Below are positions 33,433-43,500 of a stretch of DNA of 64,000 nt, one piece after another (the stretch's first letter is position 1; each line of letters opens with the position of its first letter). Under the pieces are notes generated by a model. The model was not told the origin of the DNA. It did not search any database and worked only from the letters and a program-made list of their open reading frames with translations. A program made the position numbers and the translations under genes. This DNA comes from Humidesulfovibrio mexicanus (GTDB lineage: Bacteria; Desulfobacterota; Desulfovibrionia; Desulfovibrionales; Desulfovibrionaceae), in contig NZ_FZOC01000004.1 of the NCBI RefSeq assembly GCF_900188225.1, positions 347,537-411,536 of the forward strand. The letters run 5' to 3'.

Positions 33433-35850
33433 CTACTGCTCCCGCTGCGCGCCGATGGTCTCCTGGGCGCGGTCAACGTCCAGCGGGCGAGAAAAATAGA
33501 ACCCCTGCACGCATTCGCAGCCGAGGGCCCGCAGCATGGCGGCCTGGCCGCTCTCCTCCACGCCCTCGGCCACCACGTCCAGCCCCAGGCTGTGCGCCAG
33601 GGCCACAATGGCGCGCACGATCTCCTGGTTCTCCGGGTCCAGGCCAAGGCGGCCCACGAAACTGCGGTCCACCTTGAGGGTATCCACCGGGAAGCGCTGC
33701 AGATAGGAAAGGGACGAATAGCCCGTGCCGAAGTCGTCGATGCTGATCTGCACGCCCAGGGCTTTCAGGCGCTTGAGCATCACCAGCGCGCTCTCGGCGT
33801 TGACCATGATGGTGGACTCGGTGATCTCAAGCTTCAGACGGTCCGCGGGCAGGCGCGTGCGGCGCAGAATCTCCGACACCTGCTCCACAAGCGTATGCTG
33901 GCAGAACTGCTTGTTGGAAAGGTTCACGGCCACGAAGAGCTTGCGCGCCGCGGGGTCGCGCTCGCGCCATTCGGCCAGGTCCGCGCAGGCGCGGGTAAGC
34001 ACCACCCGGCCCAGGTCCAGAATGATGCCGGTCTCCTCGGCCAGGGCGATGAACGATCCAGGCCCCACCATGCCGCGCTCCGGGTGGGCCCAGCGCACCA
34101 GCGCCTCGAAGCCCACCAGCCGCGTGCTGGAGAGGTCCCAGATGGGTTGGTAGTGCACCACGAATTGCCCCTGCTCCAGAGCCCGGCGCAGTTCCTGCTC
34201 CAAGGTCAGGCGCTCCACCGCGTGCAGCAGCATCCTGGGGGTGAAGACCTTGAAGCGGCCGCGCCCGCTCTGCTTCACCGCGTGCAGGGCTATGGCCGCG
34301 CTCTGCAACAGGTCTTCCGCGCGTTCGAAGGTGTTGGGCGAAAGCACGATGCCGAAGCTGGCCGAGGTCTGCACCTCGTGCCCGGCCACGGGCACCGGGG
34401 CCATGATGACGCCGCGCAGGCGCTTGACGATGCGGATGGCCTCGCCCGGAGTGGCCAGTTCCTCAAGCAGCAGGATGAACTCGTTGCCGCCGAAGCGGGC
34501 CACGGTGTCCAGGCCGCGCAGGGTGCCCACGATGCGCCGGGCCACGGCCTCCAGCACCTGGTCGCCCACGCTGTGGCCCAGGCTGTCGTTGATGACCTTG
34601 AAGCGGTCCAGGTCCATGATGACCACGGCATAAAACACGTCGTCGCGGCGCTTGCAGCGCGTCAACGCCTGCTGGATGCGGTCCAGGGCCAGGGTGCGGT
34701 TGGCCAGCCCGGTCAGGGGATCGTACATGGCCTGGTGGCGGAGCTTGGCCTCGAACTCCACGCGCTCGGCCTCGCGGGTGTCCAGAGCCAGCGCCATGTT
34801 GTCGAAGGATTCCGCCAGCTTTCCCAGTTCGCCCTGGTCGTGCCCCAGGCCGGAGCGCGCCGTCAGGTCGCCATGGCCCAGGCGCTCCGCCGCGGCGGTC
34901 AGCCGGTCCAGCCTGCGCATGATGAACAAATTGCCCAGCATGACGGCCAGGGCGGCGGCCAGCATGGTGGCCCCCACCATGAGCGCCACGTTGCGCGCCT
35001 TGACCCGGCGCACCCCGGCCAGGGCCTTGGCCTCGGGAATGCCCACCCGCAGCAGCAGAAAGCTCGGGTCGTCCTTGTGGATCCGCAGCCGCTTCACGGC
35101 GTACAGGCGCTTCACGCCGTCCGCGCCCTGGGCCACGGTCATGCCCTCCTCGCCCAGGTTCAGCAGCCCCAGCCACATGTCCTTGTGCTCCTCGCGGCCA
35201 AGCCAGCGCCGGGAGTCCGGATGGCGGAACAGGCGCACTCCGCGCGCATCGGAAAGCGCCATGGCCGAGCCTTCGGGCAGGGAGGCGGAATTGAAGCTCT
35301 GGGCCAGGGCGCCCAGATCGTAGCTGGCGGCCAGCACGCCCACCAGGGAGCCGTTGGTCCCGAACACGGGCAGGGCGAAATGGATCACCGACCGGTCCGA
35401 GGCGAGGCCGATCTCGTATTCGCCCACGGAAAAGCCCCCCGTGCGCAGCGCGTCCTTGAAATACTTGCGCCCGGAAACATCCACCACGCCCTGGTGCGGG
35501 AAGGACAAGGCAAGCACGTGGCCGTTCGGGGCGATGAGGGCGAGGTTGGCGTAGGCGGGGTTCTGCCGGTTCAACTGGACCAGCAAGGCGCGCGCGCCTG
35601 CGGCGTCCATCTGGCGGATGGTGGGCGCCTGGGCCAGGGTGGCCAAGAGCACGCGGGCGTATTCCTCCACCTGCTCCAGATCCTGGGCCATGCTTGAGGC
35701 CAGGTGCATGGTGGCCTGATTGGCCTTGTCCACGGCCTCGCGCTCCAGCTCCTGGCCGCTCCACCATACCAGGGCCAAAGCCGGAATGGCCGCAGCCAGC
35801 ACCAAAAGCAGCAGGTGCGTGCGGATGGACCAGGAGAAAAACGACCTCAT
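33433..35850 (-). CDS. Membrane-bound Cache-HAMP-GGDEF-EAL protein with degenerate GGNEF site
   Basis: An 805-residue cyclic-di-GMP protein. A first membrane helix lies near residues 11-30, followed by a periplasmic double-Cache sensor (to about 285), a second helix (about 288-311) and HAMP. The GGDEF domain has GGNEF at residues 454-458, the third position Asn instead of Asp/Glu, so diguanylate cyclase activity is doubtful. The EAL domain keeps GFEALVRW (Glu582) and DDFGTGYSSL, so phosphodiesterase activity is likely. It is convergent with nifA; a short GCCCAG/CTGGGC hairpin at 33408-33431 lies between them. Confidence 0.92.
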   Translation of the reverse strand: MRSFFSWSIRTHLLLLVLAAAIPALALVWWSGQELEREAVDKANQATMHLASSMAQDLEQVEEYARVLLATLAQAPTIRQMDAAGARALLVQLNRQNPAYANLALIAPNGHVLALSFPHQGVVDVSGRKYFKDALRTGGFSVGEYEIGLASDRSVIHFALPVFGTNGSLVGVLAASYDLGALAQSFNSASLPEGSAMALSDARGVRLFRHPDSRRWLGREEHKDMWLGLLNLGEEGMTVAQGADGVKRLYAVKRLRIHKDDPSFLLLRVGIPEAKALAGVRRVKARNVALMVGATMLAAALAVMLGNLFIMRRLDRLTAAAERLGHGDLTARSGLGHDQGELGKLAESFDNMALALDTREAERVEFEAKLRHQAMYDPLTGLANRTLALDRIQQALTRCKRRDDVFYAVVIMDLDRFKVINDSLGHSVGDQVLEAVARRIVGTLRGLDTVARFGGNEFILLLEELATPGEAIRIVKRLRGVIMAPVPVAGHEVQTSASFGIVLSPNTFERAEDLLQSAAIALHAVKQSGRGRFKVFTPRMLLHAVERLTLEQELRRALEQGQFVVHYQPIWDLSSTRLVGFEALVRWAHPERGMVGPGSFIALAEETGIILDLGRVVLTRACADLAEWRERDPAARKLFVAVNLSNKQFCQHTLVEQVSEILRRTRLPADRLKLEITESTIMVNAESALVMLKRLKALGVQISIDDFGTGYSSLSYLQRFPVDTLKVDRSFVGRLGLDPENQEIVRAIVALAHSLGLDVVAEGVEESGQAAMLRALGCECVQGFYFSRPLDVDRAQETIGAQREQ

Positions 35851-36139
35851 GCGCCCCCTTGCCGCTGCGAATCACTCCGCGCGGCACGCAACCATCCTGA
35901 AACTTTGATTGGGAAGGCTCTGCCTAATGCAGATACAGGCGCAAGTCCAGCCGATTTGCCCCACAAGAGATGCCGGCGCACCAATATACGTAGCAAAGAC
36001 GCGGCTCCCCCCTGCCGTTCCCGCTGGCCGCAAAGGGAAAATGCGGCGCATTGCCAAAGCCTTGTGCCTGTGGCATAGGGCCGCGGAGAGGCACTTCCCC
36101 CCCGCCTCCGCCAGAAACCAACCCACCCAGCGAGAACAC

Positions 36140-36568
36140 ATGAAACTGTCAGCAAAGGCGCGCTACGCAGTACGCATCCTCATCGACCTGGCCCGGCACG
36201 ACGCAGGCGGTCCGGTGCGCACGGCCGACATCTCCACCCGGACCGGCGTCACCGTGCGCTTCATCGAGCAGATCCTGAAGCCGCTCAAGCGCGATGGTTT
36301 GGTGCACAGCACGCGCGGCGCGGCCGGCGGCTACACCCTGGCCCGTCTGCCCCAAGACGTCAGCCTGGCAAGCGTCATCCGCACCATTGAAGGAACCTTG
36401 AGCCTGACGCGCTGCTGCGAAAATCCGTCCCTGTGCCCCCGCCTGGACGACTGCCCCACGCACCATGCCTGGTTGCGCGTCACCAAGGCCATGGAGGCGG
36501 AGTTGGAGCGCATCACCCTGCGCGAGCTGATGGGAGGACAGGAGCGGCCCGAGGGCTGCGCCCTGTAG
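36140..36568 (+). CDS. Rrf2 family transcriptional regulator with Fe-S-type cysteines
   Basis: A 142-residue winged-helix regulator. MKLSAKARYAVRILIDLA is the Rrf2 N-terminus, RFIEQILKPLKRDGLV the recognition helix and RGAAGGYTLAR the wing. Cys92/93, Cys99 and Cys105 (RCCENPSLCPRLDDC) match the three-Cys cluster of IscR, so a 2Fe-2S cofactor is likely. No iscS/iscU genes are near, so its target is unknown. The 289-base stretch before it contains nothing else recognisable; the ribosome site is weak. Confidence 0.88.
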   Translation: MKLSAKARYAVRILIDLARHDAGGPVRTADISTRTGVTVRFIEQILKPLKRDGLVHSTRGAAGGYTLARLPQDVSLASVIRTIEGTLSLTRCCENPSLCPRLDDCPTHHAWLRVTKAMEAELERITLRELMGGQERPEGCAL

Positions 36569-36615
36569 CCGACGCCGCAAAAACACCGCCGGGGACGAAC
36601 GCCGCGGCGCGGCGG

Positions 36616-37476
36616 CTACAATTCGATGGGACGGCGGGGCGGAGGCGCCTCGCCCGAGAGATAGCCCTGGGCCGTGCCGAAGAGGCGCTCGCTGGCGGCC
36701 TCTGCGCAGCGCCTGGCGTCGCGTCCGGTGGGATTAAGCTCCAAAGCGGCCTGGGCGCTTGCAAGCGCTTCCTTCCAGGACTTGCGCTTGAGGGCGGACT
36801 GGGCCAGGCGCACCAAGAGGCCCTCGTCCGGACCAAAACGCCTCAGGGACGCCTTGATCACCTCTTCGGCCTTGGCTCCCTCGCCCAGGGCCTCCAGGCA
36901 TTGGGCGAGCAAGGTGTACGCGCGGGGGTCGGTGGGCGCGATCTCGATGCTCTTCTGAAAATATTCCGTGGCCTCCAAGGCCAGCCCCGCAAGCATGAGC
37001 CGGTTGCCCAGGTCCACCAGCAGTCCCGGCTCGTCGCCGAAGGAGTCCATGGCGCGGCGGAAAAACTTGCGCGCCTCAAGGGGCTGCTTGTTGTCCAGCT
37101 CGGCCTGCCCCCCCAGCACCAGTTCGTCCAGCTCGACCAGACGCTTGCGCCGCTCCTCCAACTGGGCTTTGCCAAGCAGGGCCTCCAGGGCGTCGGCCAT
37201 GCGGGTAAGCCCGGCGGCAAGCTCCCGCTCCTGGCCTTTCTTGTAGCTCAGTCCTCCGGGCAGGGCGCGCTTCACCACATCGTGCTCGCAAAGCAGACGC
37301 ACGGCTTCCTCCATGAGGATGCTGATCTCGATGCGCTCGCGGCCAAAGATCTGCGATCCGGCGAGCATGTTCAACGCCTGGCTGAGGGCGCGCAGGCTGC
37401 GCAGCACATCCTTGCGCTGCAGGTAGAACTTGGAGCGGGCGATGTGCTCGCGGACATTCTTCGGGCTGGCGTCCAT
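36616..37476 (-). CDS. TPR-repeat protein, function unknown
   Basis: A 286-residue soluble protein. Helical pairs of TPR type run from about residue 120 to 265 (LVDLGNRLMLAGLALEATEYFQKSIEIAPTDPRAYTLLAQCLEALGEG). No signal peptide or membrane segment is present. The start with MDASPKNVREH was chosen because GAGGGAG precedes it; an extension to 37692 would cross the next gene's start region. It is divergent from the glycosyltransferase gene, with 199 bases between them. Confidence 0.75.
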   Translation of the reverse strand: MDASPKNVREHIARSKFYLQRKDVLRSLRALSQALNMLAGSQIFGRERIEISILMEEAVRLLCEHDVVKRALPGGLSYKKGQERELAAGLTRMADALEALLGKAQLEERRKRLVELDELVLGGQAELDNKQPLEARKFFRRAMDSFGDEPGLLVDLGNRLMLAGLALEATEYFQKSIEIAPTDPRAYTLLAQCLEALGEGAKAEEVIKASLRRFGPDEGLLVRLAQSALKRKSWKEALASAQAALELNPTGRDARRCAEAASERLFGTAQGYLSGEAPPPRRPIEL

Positions 37477-37675
37477 GCGGAACTCCCTCTGCGAAGCCGG
37501 GTCCATGCGGCCCGGGCAGGCCCGCCCGGCCGGGCGCAAGGCATACGCATAGCCCAGCTTCCGGGCATGATCAAGCGTTTCGGGAGTCTGGGCGCCGCCT
37601 GCGCCCCCTTGCACCCCGGAGCGCGCGCTGCTACGTATCGCAACGGGCACACCCCCGTCCCGACAAGGAGGCCGC

Positions 37676-38743
37676 ATGAAAATCCTCAACATTGAGGGCC
37701 GCTACTTTGTGGAAGCCTTCCGAAGCCTCGGGCACGAGGTGCTCACCCTGGGACAGGGGCCGGGCTTCGACGTTCCGCTGGACGAAATGCTCTCCACCCG
37801 CGCCCTGTGGGATCTGCTCGCCTCCAAAAACTTCCGCCCGGACCTGGCGCTGTGGTGCGACCACTGCACCCCCCCGGTGGTCCTTGGGCTGGAGACTCTG
37901 CCCTGCCTCACCGTGGGCTTTTCCATCGACCAGTACTGCAACCCCTGGCACGTGCCCTTGAGCGCCGGGTTCGACATCCTGCTGGCCGCGCAAAAGGACT
38001 ATGCGCCCCTGTTCCAGGACGCGCGCCTGCCGCGCCGGGCCGAGTGGTTCCCCCTGTTCTGCGATGCGGACCGCGACCGCGATCCCGGCCTGGAACGCGA
38101 CATCCCGGTGTGCTTCGTGGGCACGCAGGACCCGCCGCTCAACCCCATGCGCAAGCCCTTCCTGGACGCCTTCCGGCGCGGCGCGCCGCTGCTCGCCCGC
38201 ACGGGCGATTTCCGCCCGCTGTTCGGCCGCAGCCGCCTGGTGCTGAACCAGTGCGCCGTGGGCGAGCTGAACTTCCGCATCTTCGAGGCCATGGCCTGCG
38301 GCGCGGCCCTGCTGACCGAGGACTGCGAAAACGGCCTGCGCGACCTGTTCACCCCGGGCGAGGAGCTCCTCATCTACCGCCGGGGCGACGCCGCCCACGC
38401 GGCGGCCACGGCGCGCACGGCGCTGGAGCGGCCGGACCTGGCCCAACTGGCCCGGCGCGGGCGCGACGCCGTGCACGCCCGGCACTCCAGCCTGGTGCGC
38501 GCCAAGCGCATCCTCTCCCTGTCCGAAGCCGCCCTGCGCCGGGGCCAGCCGCGCTGGCGGCGCGAAAACGCGAGCCTGGTGCGCGAGGAGACGGCCCGCG
38601 CCTACGCCATGTTGGCCACGGACGCCACGCTGCGCCTGCCGGATTCCCTGCGCACGCACTTCGCGGGGCTGGCCCTGCGCATGGAGGCCACAGCGCACGC
38701 CGCTTCGGACGAGCCTTGCCCCACCGGGGCTCTTGGGGCATGA
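37676..38743 (+). CDS. CgeB-like glycosyltransferase family protein
   Basis: A 355-residue protein. The N-terminal MKILNIEGRYFVEAFRSLGHEVLTLG and the C-terminal glycosyl-transfer region NFRIFEAMACGAALLTEDCENGLRDLFTPGEELLIY match the spore-maturation CgeB/Glyco_trans_1_2 group, which in this lineage often decorates flagellin or cell surface. CAAGGAGG precedes the ATG. The gene lies 57 bases ahead of phosphoglucomutase on the same strand, so sugar-nucleotide metabolism may link them. Confidence 0.75.
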   Translation: MKILNIEGRYFVEAFRSLGHEVLTLGQGPGFDVPLDEMLSTRALWDLLASKNFRPDLALWCDHCTPPVVLGLETLPCLTVGFSIDQYCNPWHVPLSAGFDILLAAQKDYAPLFQDARLPRRAEWFPLFCDADRDRDPGLERDIPVCFVGTQDPPLNPMRKPFLDAFRRGAPLLARTGDFRPLFGRSRLVLNQCAVGELNFRIFEAMACGAALLTEDCENGLRDLFTPGEELLIYRRGDAAHAAATARTALERPDLAQLARRGRDAVHARHSSLVRAKRILSLSEAALRRGQPRWRRENASLVREETARAYAMLATDATLRLPDSLRTHFAGLALRMEATAHAASDEPCPTGALGA

Positions 38744-38800
38744 TGCGGACTTGGCGCCAACACCCGGCGGCGACCTGAACCCTTGACCACGGAGCTGCCC

Positions 38801-40456
38801 ATGGCCCTGCACCCTCTGGCGGGAAAGCCCGCCCCCCAGGAGATACTGGCCGACATTCCCCGTCTGCTGGCGGACTATGCGGCCGTGCGCCCGGACCCGG
38901 ACAATCCGGCGCACCGCGTGAGCTTCGGCACCTCCGGGCATCGCGGCGTCAGCTCCGACGGCAGCTTCAACGAGGACCACATCCTGGCCATCAGCCAGGC
39001 CATCTGCGAGCACCGCGCCGCGGCGGGCGTTCGCGGCCCGCTGTTCATAGGCATGGACACCCACGCCCTGTCGCGCCCGGCCCTGGAAACGGCGCTGGAG
39101 GTCTTCGCGGCCAACGGCGTCACGGCGATGGTCCAGGAGGGGCTGGGCTACACGCCCACGCCGGTCATCTCCCACGCCATCCTCACGCACAACCGCCAGG
39201 CCAAGGGAGCGGACAGGGCCGACGGCGTGGTGGTCACCCCCTCGCACAACCCCCCTTCCGACGGCGGCTTCAAGTACAACCCGCCCGAGGGCGGCCCGGC
39301 CGACACCGCCACCACCAAGGCCATAGAGGACCGCGCCAACGAGATTCTGCGACAGAAGCTCGCCCCGGTGCGGCGCATGGGCTTCGCACGCGCCTTGAGC
39401 GCCGACACCACGCACCATTACGACTACGTGCGCCCCTATGTGGACGACCTGGGCGACATCCTGGACATGGAGGCCATCGCCGCAGCCGGACTCAAAATCG
39501 GGGCCGACCCGCTTGGCGGCTCGGGCATCGGCTTCCTCGCGCCCATCGCCGAGCGCTGGGGCCTCAACCTCACCGTGGTCAACACCGTGGTGGACCCGAC
39601 CTTTTCCTTCATGACCGTGGACAAGGACGGCAAGATCCGCATGGACTGCTCCTCGCCCTACGCCATGCGCCCGCTCATCGCCCACAAGGACGGCTTCGAC
39701 GTGGCTTTCGGCAACGACCCGGACTTCGACCGCCACGGCATCGTCACCCGCAGCCACGGGCTCATGAACCCCAACCACTACCTCGCCGTGGCCGTGGACT
39801 ATCTGTTCCGCAACCGGCCCGGCTGGCGGGCCGACGCCGCCGTGGGCAAGACCGTGGTCACCAGTTCCATGATCGACCGCGTGGCCGCGAGCCTGGGACG
39901 CAAACTCTCGGAAGTGCCCGTGGGCTTCAAATGGTTCGTGGAGGGCCTCATCGACGGCTCCTACGGCTTCGGCGGCGAGGAAAGCGCCGGGGCCAGCTTC
40001 CTGCGCAAGGACGGCAGCGTGTGGACCACGGACAAGGACGGCATCATCATGGGCCTGCTCGCCGCGGAGATCACCGCCCGCACCGGCCGCGACCCGGCAG
40101 AAGTCTACGCCGAACTCACGGCGCGCCACGGCGACCCGCTGTACGAGCGCCTGGACGCCCCGGCCACGCCCGCGCAGAAGGCCGCCTTCAAGCGCCTCAC
40201 CCCGAACATGGTCGCGGCCGACACCCTGGCCGGAGAGCCCATCACCGCGCGGCTCACCCACGCGCCCGGCAACGGGGCCGACATCGGCGGCCTCAAGGTG
40301 GTGGCCCGGAACGCCTGGTTCGCCGCGCGCCCCTCGGGCACGGAGAACATCTACAAGATCTACGCCGAAAGCTTTCTGGGCCGCGAGCACCTGGAGCGCG
40401 TCAAGGCCGAGGCCCAGGCCATGGTCGACACAGCCTTTCGCGCGGCCGGGGCCTAG
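38801..40456 (+). CDS. pgm: Phosphoglucomutase (alpha-D-glucose phosphate-specific)
   Basis: A 551-residue enzyme interconverting glucose-1-phosphate and glucose-6-phosphate. The phosphoserine loop is [11 protein letters not shown] (Ser148), the metal-binding loop is DPDFDRHG, the sugar-binding loop is [10 protein letters not shown], and the C-terminal phosphate-binding loop is [15 protein letters not shown]. The ATG at 38801 with GGAG eleven bases upstream is favoured over an in-frame TTG at 38783. It stands 59 bases ahead of the adenylate cyclase gene. Confidence 0.95.
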   Translation: MALHPLAGKPAPQEILADIPRLLADYAAVRPDPDNPAHRVSFGTSGHRGVSSDGSFNEDHILAISQAICEHRAAAGVRGPLFIGMDTHALSRPALETALEVFAANGVTAMVQEGLGYTPTPVISHAILTHNRQAKGADRADGVVVTPSHNPPSDGGFKYNPPEGGPADTATTKAIEDRANEILRQKLAPVRRMGFARALSADTTHHYDYVRPYVDDLGDILDMEAIAAAGLKIGADPLGGSGIGFLAPIAERWGLNLTVVNTVVDPTFSFMTVDKDGKIRMDCSSPYAMRPLIAHKDGFDVAFGNDPDFDRHGIVTRSHGLMNPNHYLAVAVDYLFRNRPGWRADAAVGKTVVTSSMIDRVAASLGRKLSEVPVGFKWFVEGLIDGSYGFGGEESAGASFLRKDGSVWTTDKDGIIMGLLAAEITARTGRDPAEVYAELTARHGDPLYERLDAPATPAQKAAFKRLTPNMVAADTLAGEPITARLTHAPGNGADIGGLKVVARNAWFAARPSGTENIYKIYAESFLGREHLERVKAEAQAMVDTAFRAAGA

Positions 40457-40515
40457 CGGAGCCTGACCGTGGGCATCGCACCCGACACCACGCGCGCCAG
40501 GAAGAGGCCACGGCC

Positions 40516-43500
40516 ATGAACGCCGCGCTGCACGACGCGGCCGCGGCCCTGCGCCGCCTGGCGGGCAATGGCCAGCAGGACGCCGCGCGCGTCCTGACGG
40601 ACCTTTGCGGACAGGCGCGCCAAGCCATGGAAGCGGCCCTCGATTCGCCCCTGACAGGGGCCGATGCGGCCGCGGCCGGGGAATGCGCGTTCCTGCTCTC
40701 CGCCCGCCTGCGCGGCCAACGCGATCCCGCCCTGGCCAACCGGCTTTTCCAGACCATCGCCGCCATGGGCCGAGTGGGACGGATGCAGGCGGTGCAGCAC
40801 GTCCAGGCCCGCACGCTGCCTTTGTCGCAGGTTTCCGCGCTGCTGCAAACCCTGCCCGGGCGTGACTTTCTGGCCCTTTTGAACGACCTGCTCTTGCAGT
40901 GCCCGGCCGAGGACCGGCAGCTGGCCGCCTGGCTGCGCGGCATTTTGCCTGGCCCCGGCAAGATCGACGCGCAGGAGGCGATGCTCTTCCTCAAGGCCCT
41001 GGCGCCCTCTCTGGGCGGCGAAGGCCTGCCCCTGGCCCGGCCCCTGCGCGAGGCCCTGCTGGGGGCCGGAATTGCCGAAAGCTTGTCCCAGGCCCTTGCC
41101 GGGAATCCCGGCCCGGCCGCTGAGGAAACCCTGCTCCTTGCCGCCGAGGCCCTGGCCTCCCCGTCCGCGCAGGCCGAGGCTCTGGCCCACGCCCTGCGGG
41201 CCGCCGGGACGGAAGGCCCCAACCGTCTGCCCTCCCTGCTCGCCGCTCCGCCCGATCTGGAGCCGCGCGACGAGGCCCTGTTCATGGAGATGCGCCGCAT
41301 GGCCCTGCGCCCAGACGCCCCGGCCCAGCTGCTGGGCGCGGCGCAGACCGAGCCGGAGATGCTGGGGCTGGTGCTTGCGGACCTGCTGGCCGGGGGAGGC
41401 CCCAAGGCGGCGTCCGCCCTGCGCGTGCTGCCGCTTTTGCCGCGCCTGGGCCTGGCCTCGGCCCTGGGCGCCCTTGCGCCGGAGGCCCAGGCGCACCTGC
41501 GCGCGCGCCTGCTGGCCGTGCTGGCCCTGCTGGAGCCGGACCTGTTGCGCCGGGCGGCCAAGGCCTTCGGAACCAAGGCAGGCCTCTCCGGCCAGGCGAC
41601 CCAGGCCGTGGTGGGGCTGCTGCGGAACGGAATCAGCGCGGGCGCCTCTGCGTTCTTCAACGCCCAGAACTGGGACATGGCCCCGCCGGAGCCGCGCAAA
41701 CCCGCCACGCGCCGCACCCCCCTGGCCGAGGCGCTCAAGCACTCCCCGGCAATCCTCAAAGACCAGGCCCTTTCGCATTCGCCCCTGGCGGGCGCGGCCC
41801 TGGACACGCTGACCATGACCGGCTGCGATCTCGTCCACTGCCGCTTCAGCGGGGTCAGCTTCCGCAACGTGCGCCTGAGCTCCTGTTCCCTGGTCGGGTG
41901 CGTGTTCGAGGACTGCTCCTTCCAGTCCTGCACCTTCGCCGCCACGGATCTGTGCGGCTGCGCCATATCTTCCTGCCGCCTGGACGGCTGTTCCCTGGAA
42001 GGCTGCGACCTGTCCCGCGCCGGAGTGGAAAACAGCGCCTTCACCGGCTGCGACCTTTCCGATTGCAGCCTGGCCGGAGCGCACCTGCGCAAGACCCGGC
42101 TGGAGTCCGCAAGCCTGCGCGGCTGCGTGCTCTCCGGGGCGCGGTTCACCGAATGCGCGCTGTCCCGCCTGACGCTGCAACGCTGCGACTTGTGCGGCGC
42201 GCTTCTGGAACGCTGCGCGTGCAGGGGGCTGGAGCTCGACGCCACCGCCCTGGCCCATGCGCGCGTGGCGGGGAGCGAATGCACGCAGATGCGGCTGTGG
42301 CGCTCGCCGTCGCAGGGGCTGGCCGTGCAGGGCGGGCACTCGGACTCCCACCGTCTTGTCCAGGCCTGCTTCGCCACGCGGGCCATGCGCCTGGATGCGG
42401 CGGGCGCGCACGACGCCGCGCACGACCCGGAGCTGCTGCACGGTCCAGGCGCAGCCTTCGCCACAGCCTGCGTGGAGGCCTTCCTGCGGGTGGACGAGGC
42501 CCGGCGCACGCTCTGCGCCATGCGCGGGCAGGACCACCGGCGGCACGAGCTCGCCCTGGAACGCCTGGACGAAGAACAGGGGCGCGTCCTCGCCCTGCTG
42601 CCCGTGCTGCTGGCCAGCCCCGTGTTCGAGCAGGCCCGCGGCCTTGAAGGCGTCCCGGCCTGCGGCGTGGCCGGACGGCCGCGCCTGGGCCTGCCGCGCA
42701 GGGAGGAACGCGCCCTGCTGGAGCGTCTGTTCCCAGGTCTCACGCTCCCGGCCTCGGCCAAGGACCTCCGCGAGCCCGTGCTGCTGCTGGAGGCCGTGTA
42801 CGCCATCGGCTCCCTGGGCTCCGTGGCGCAGCGCGAGCATTCCGACGTGGACTGCTGGGTCTGCGTGCGTCCGGGTCCGGCCTGTCCGAAAGGCGGCTTC
42901 GAGGCCGCGCGCGAAGGCCTGGCCCGCAAGCTCTCGGCCCTGGAGGCCTGGCTGTGGGAACAGTTCGCCCTGGAGACGCACTTCTTCCCCATGACCATGC
43001 AGGCCGTGCGCCAAAACGACTTCGGCATGAGCGACAAGGAAAGCAGCGGCTCGGCCCAGGCCGCGCTGCTCAAGGAGGAGTTCTACCGCACAGCCCTCAA
43101 GCTGACCGGGCGCGACCTCTTGTGGTGGGCCGCGCCGCCGGAGGCCACCCAGGAGGAGGCCCAGGCCCTGCTGGAGGAAATCGCCCTGCTGGCCCCGCGC
43201 ACCGCGGCCGAGCTGGTGGACCTGGGCCAGCCGCGCCCCATCCCCCCGCAGGAATACTTCGGGGCCTGCCTGTGGCAGATCGTCAAGGCCCTGCACAGCC
43301 CGTACAAGTCCGTAATGAAGCTGGGGCTGCTGGAAAAATACGCGGGCCAGGGCGAAAGCACCCGGCTTTTGTGCGACCGCATCAAGGAAGCGGTGCTGCG
43401 CGGCCGCAGGCTCGCGGAAGACGTGGATCCCTACCTCTCGCTGTTCACCAGCATCCGCAAGCACTACCGACAGCAGGGGGCGGAGGCCAGCCTCGCGCTC

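Noticed and set aside
37631-40390. Long minus-strand frame over the glycosyltransferase and phosphoglucomutase genes
   Set aside because: Shadow of two genes with intact active-site motifs on the plus strand.
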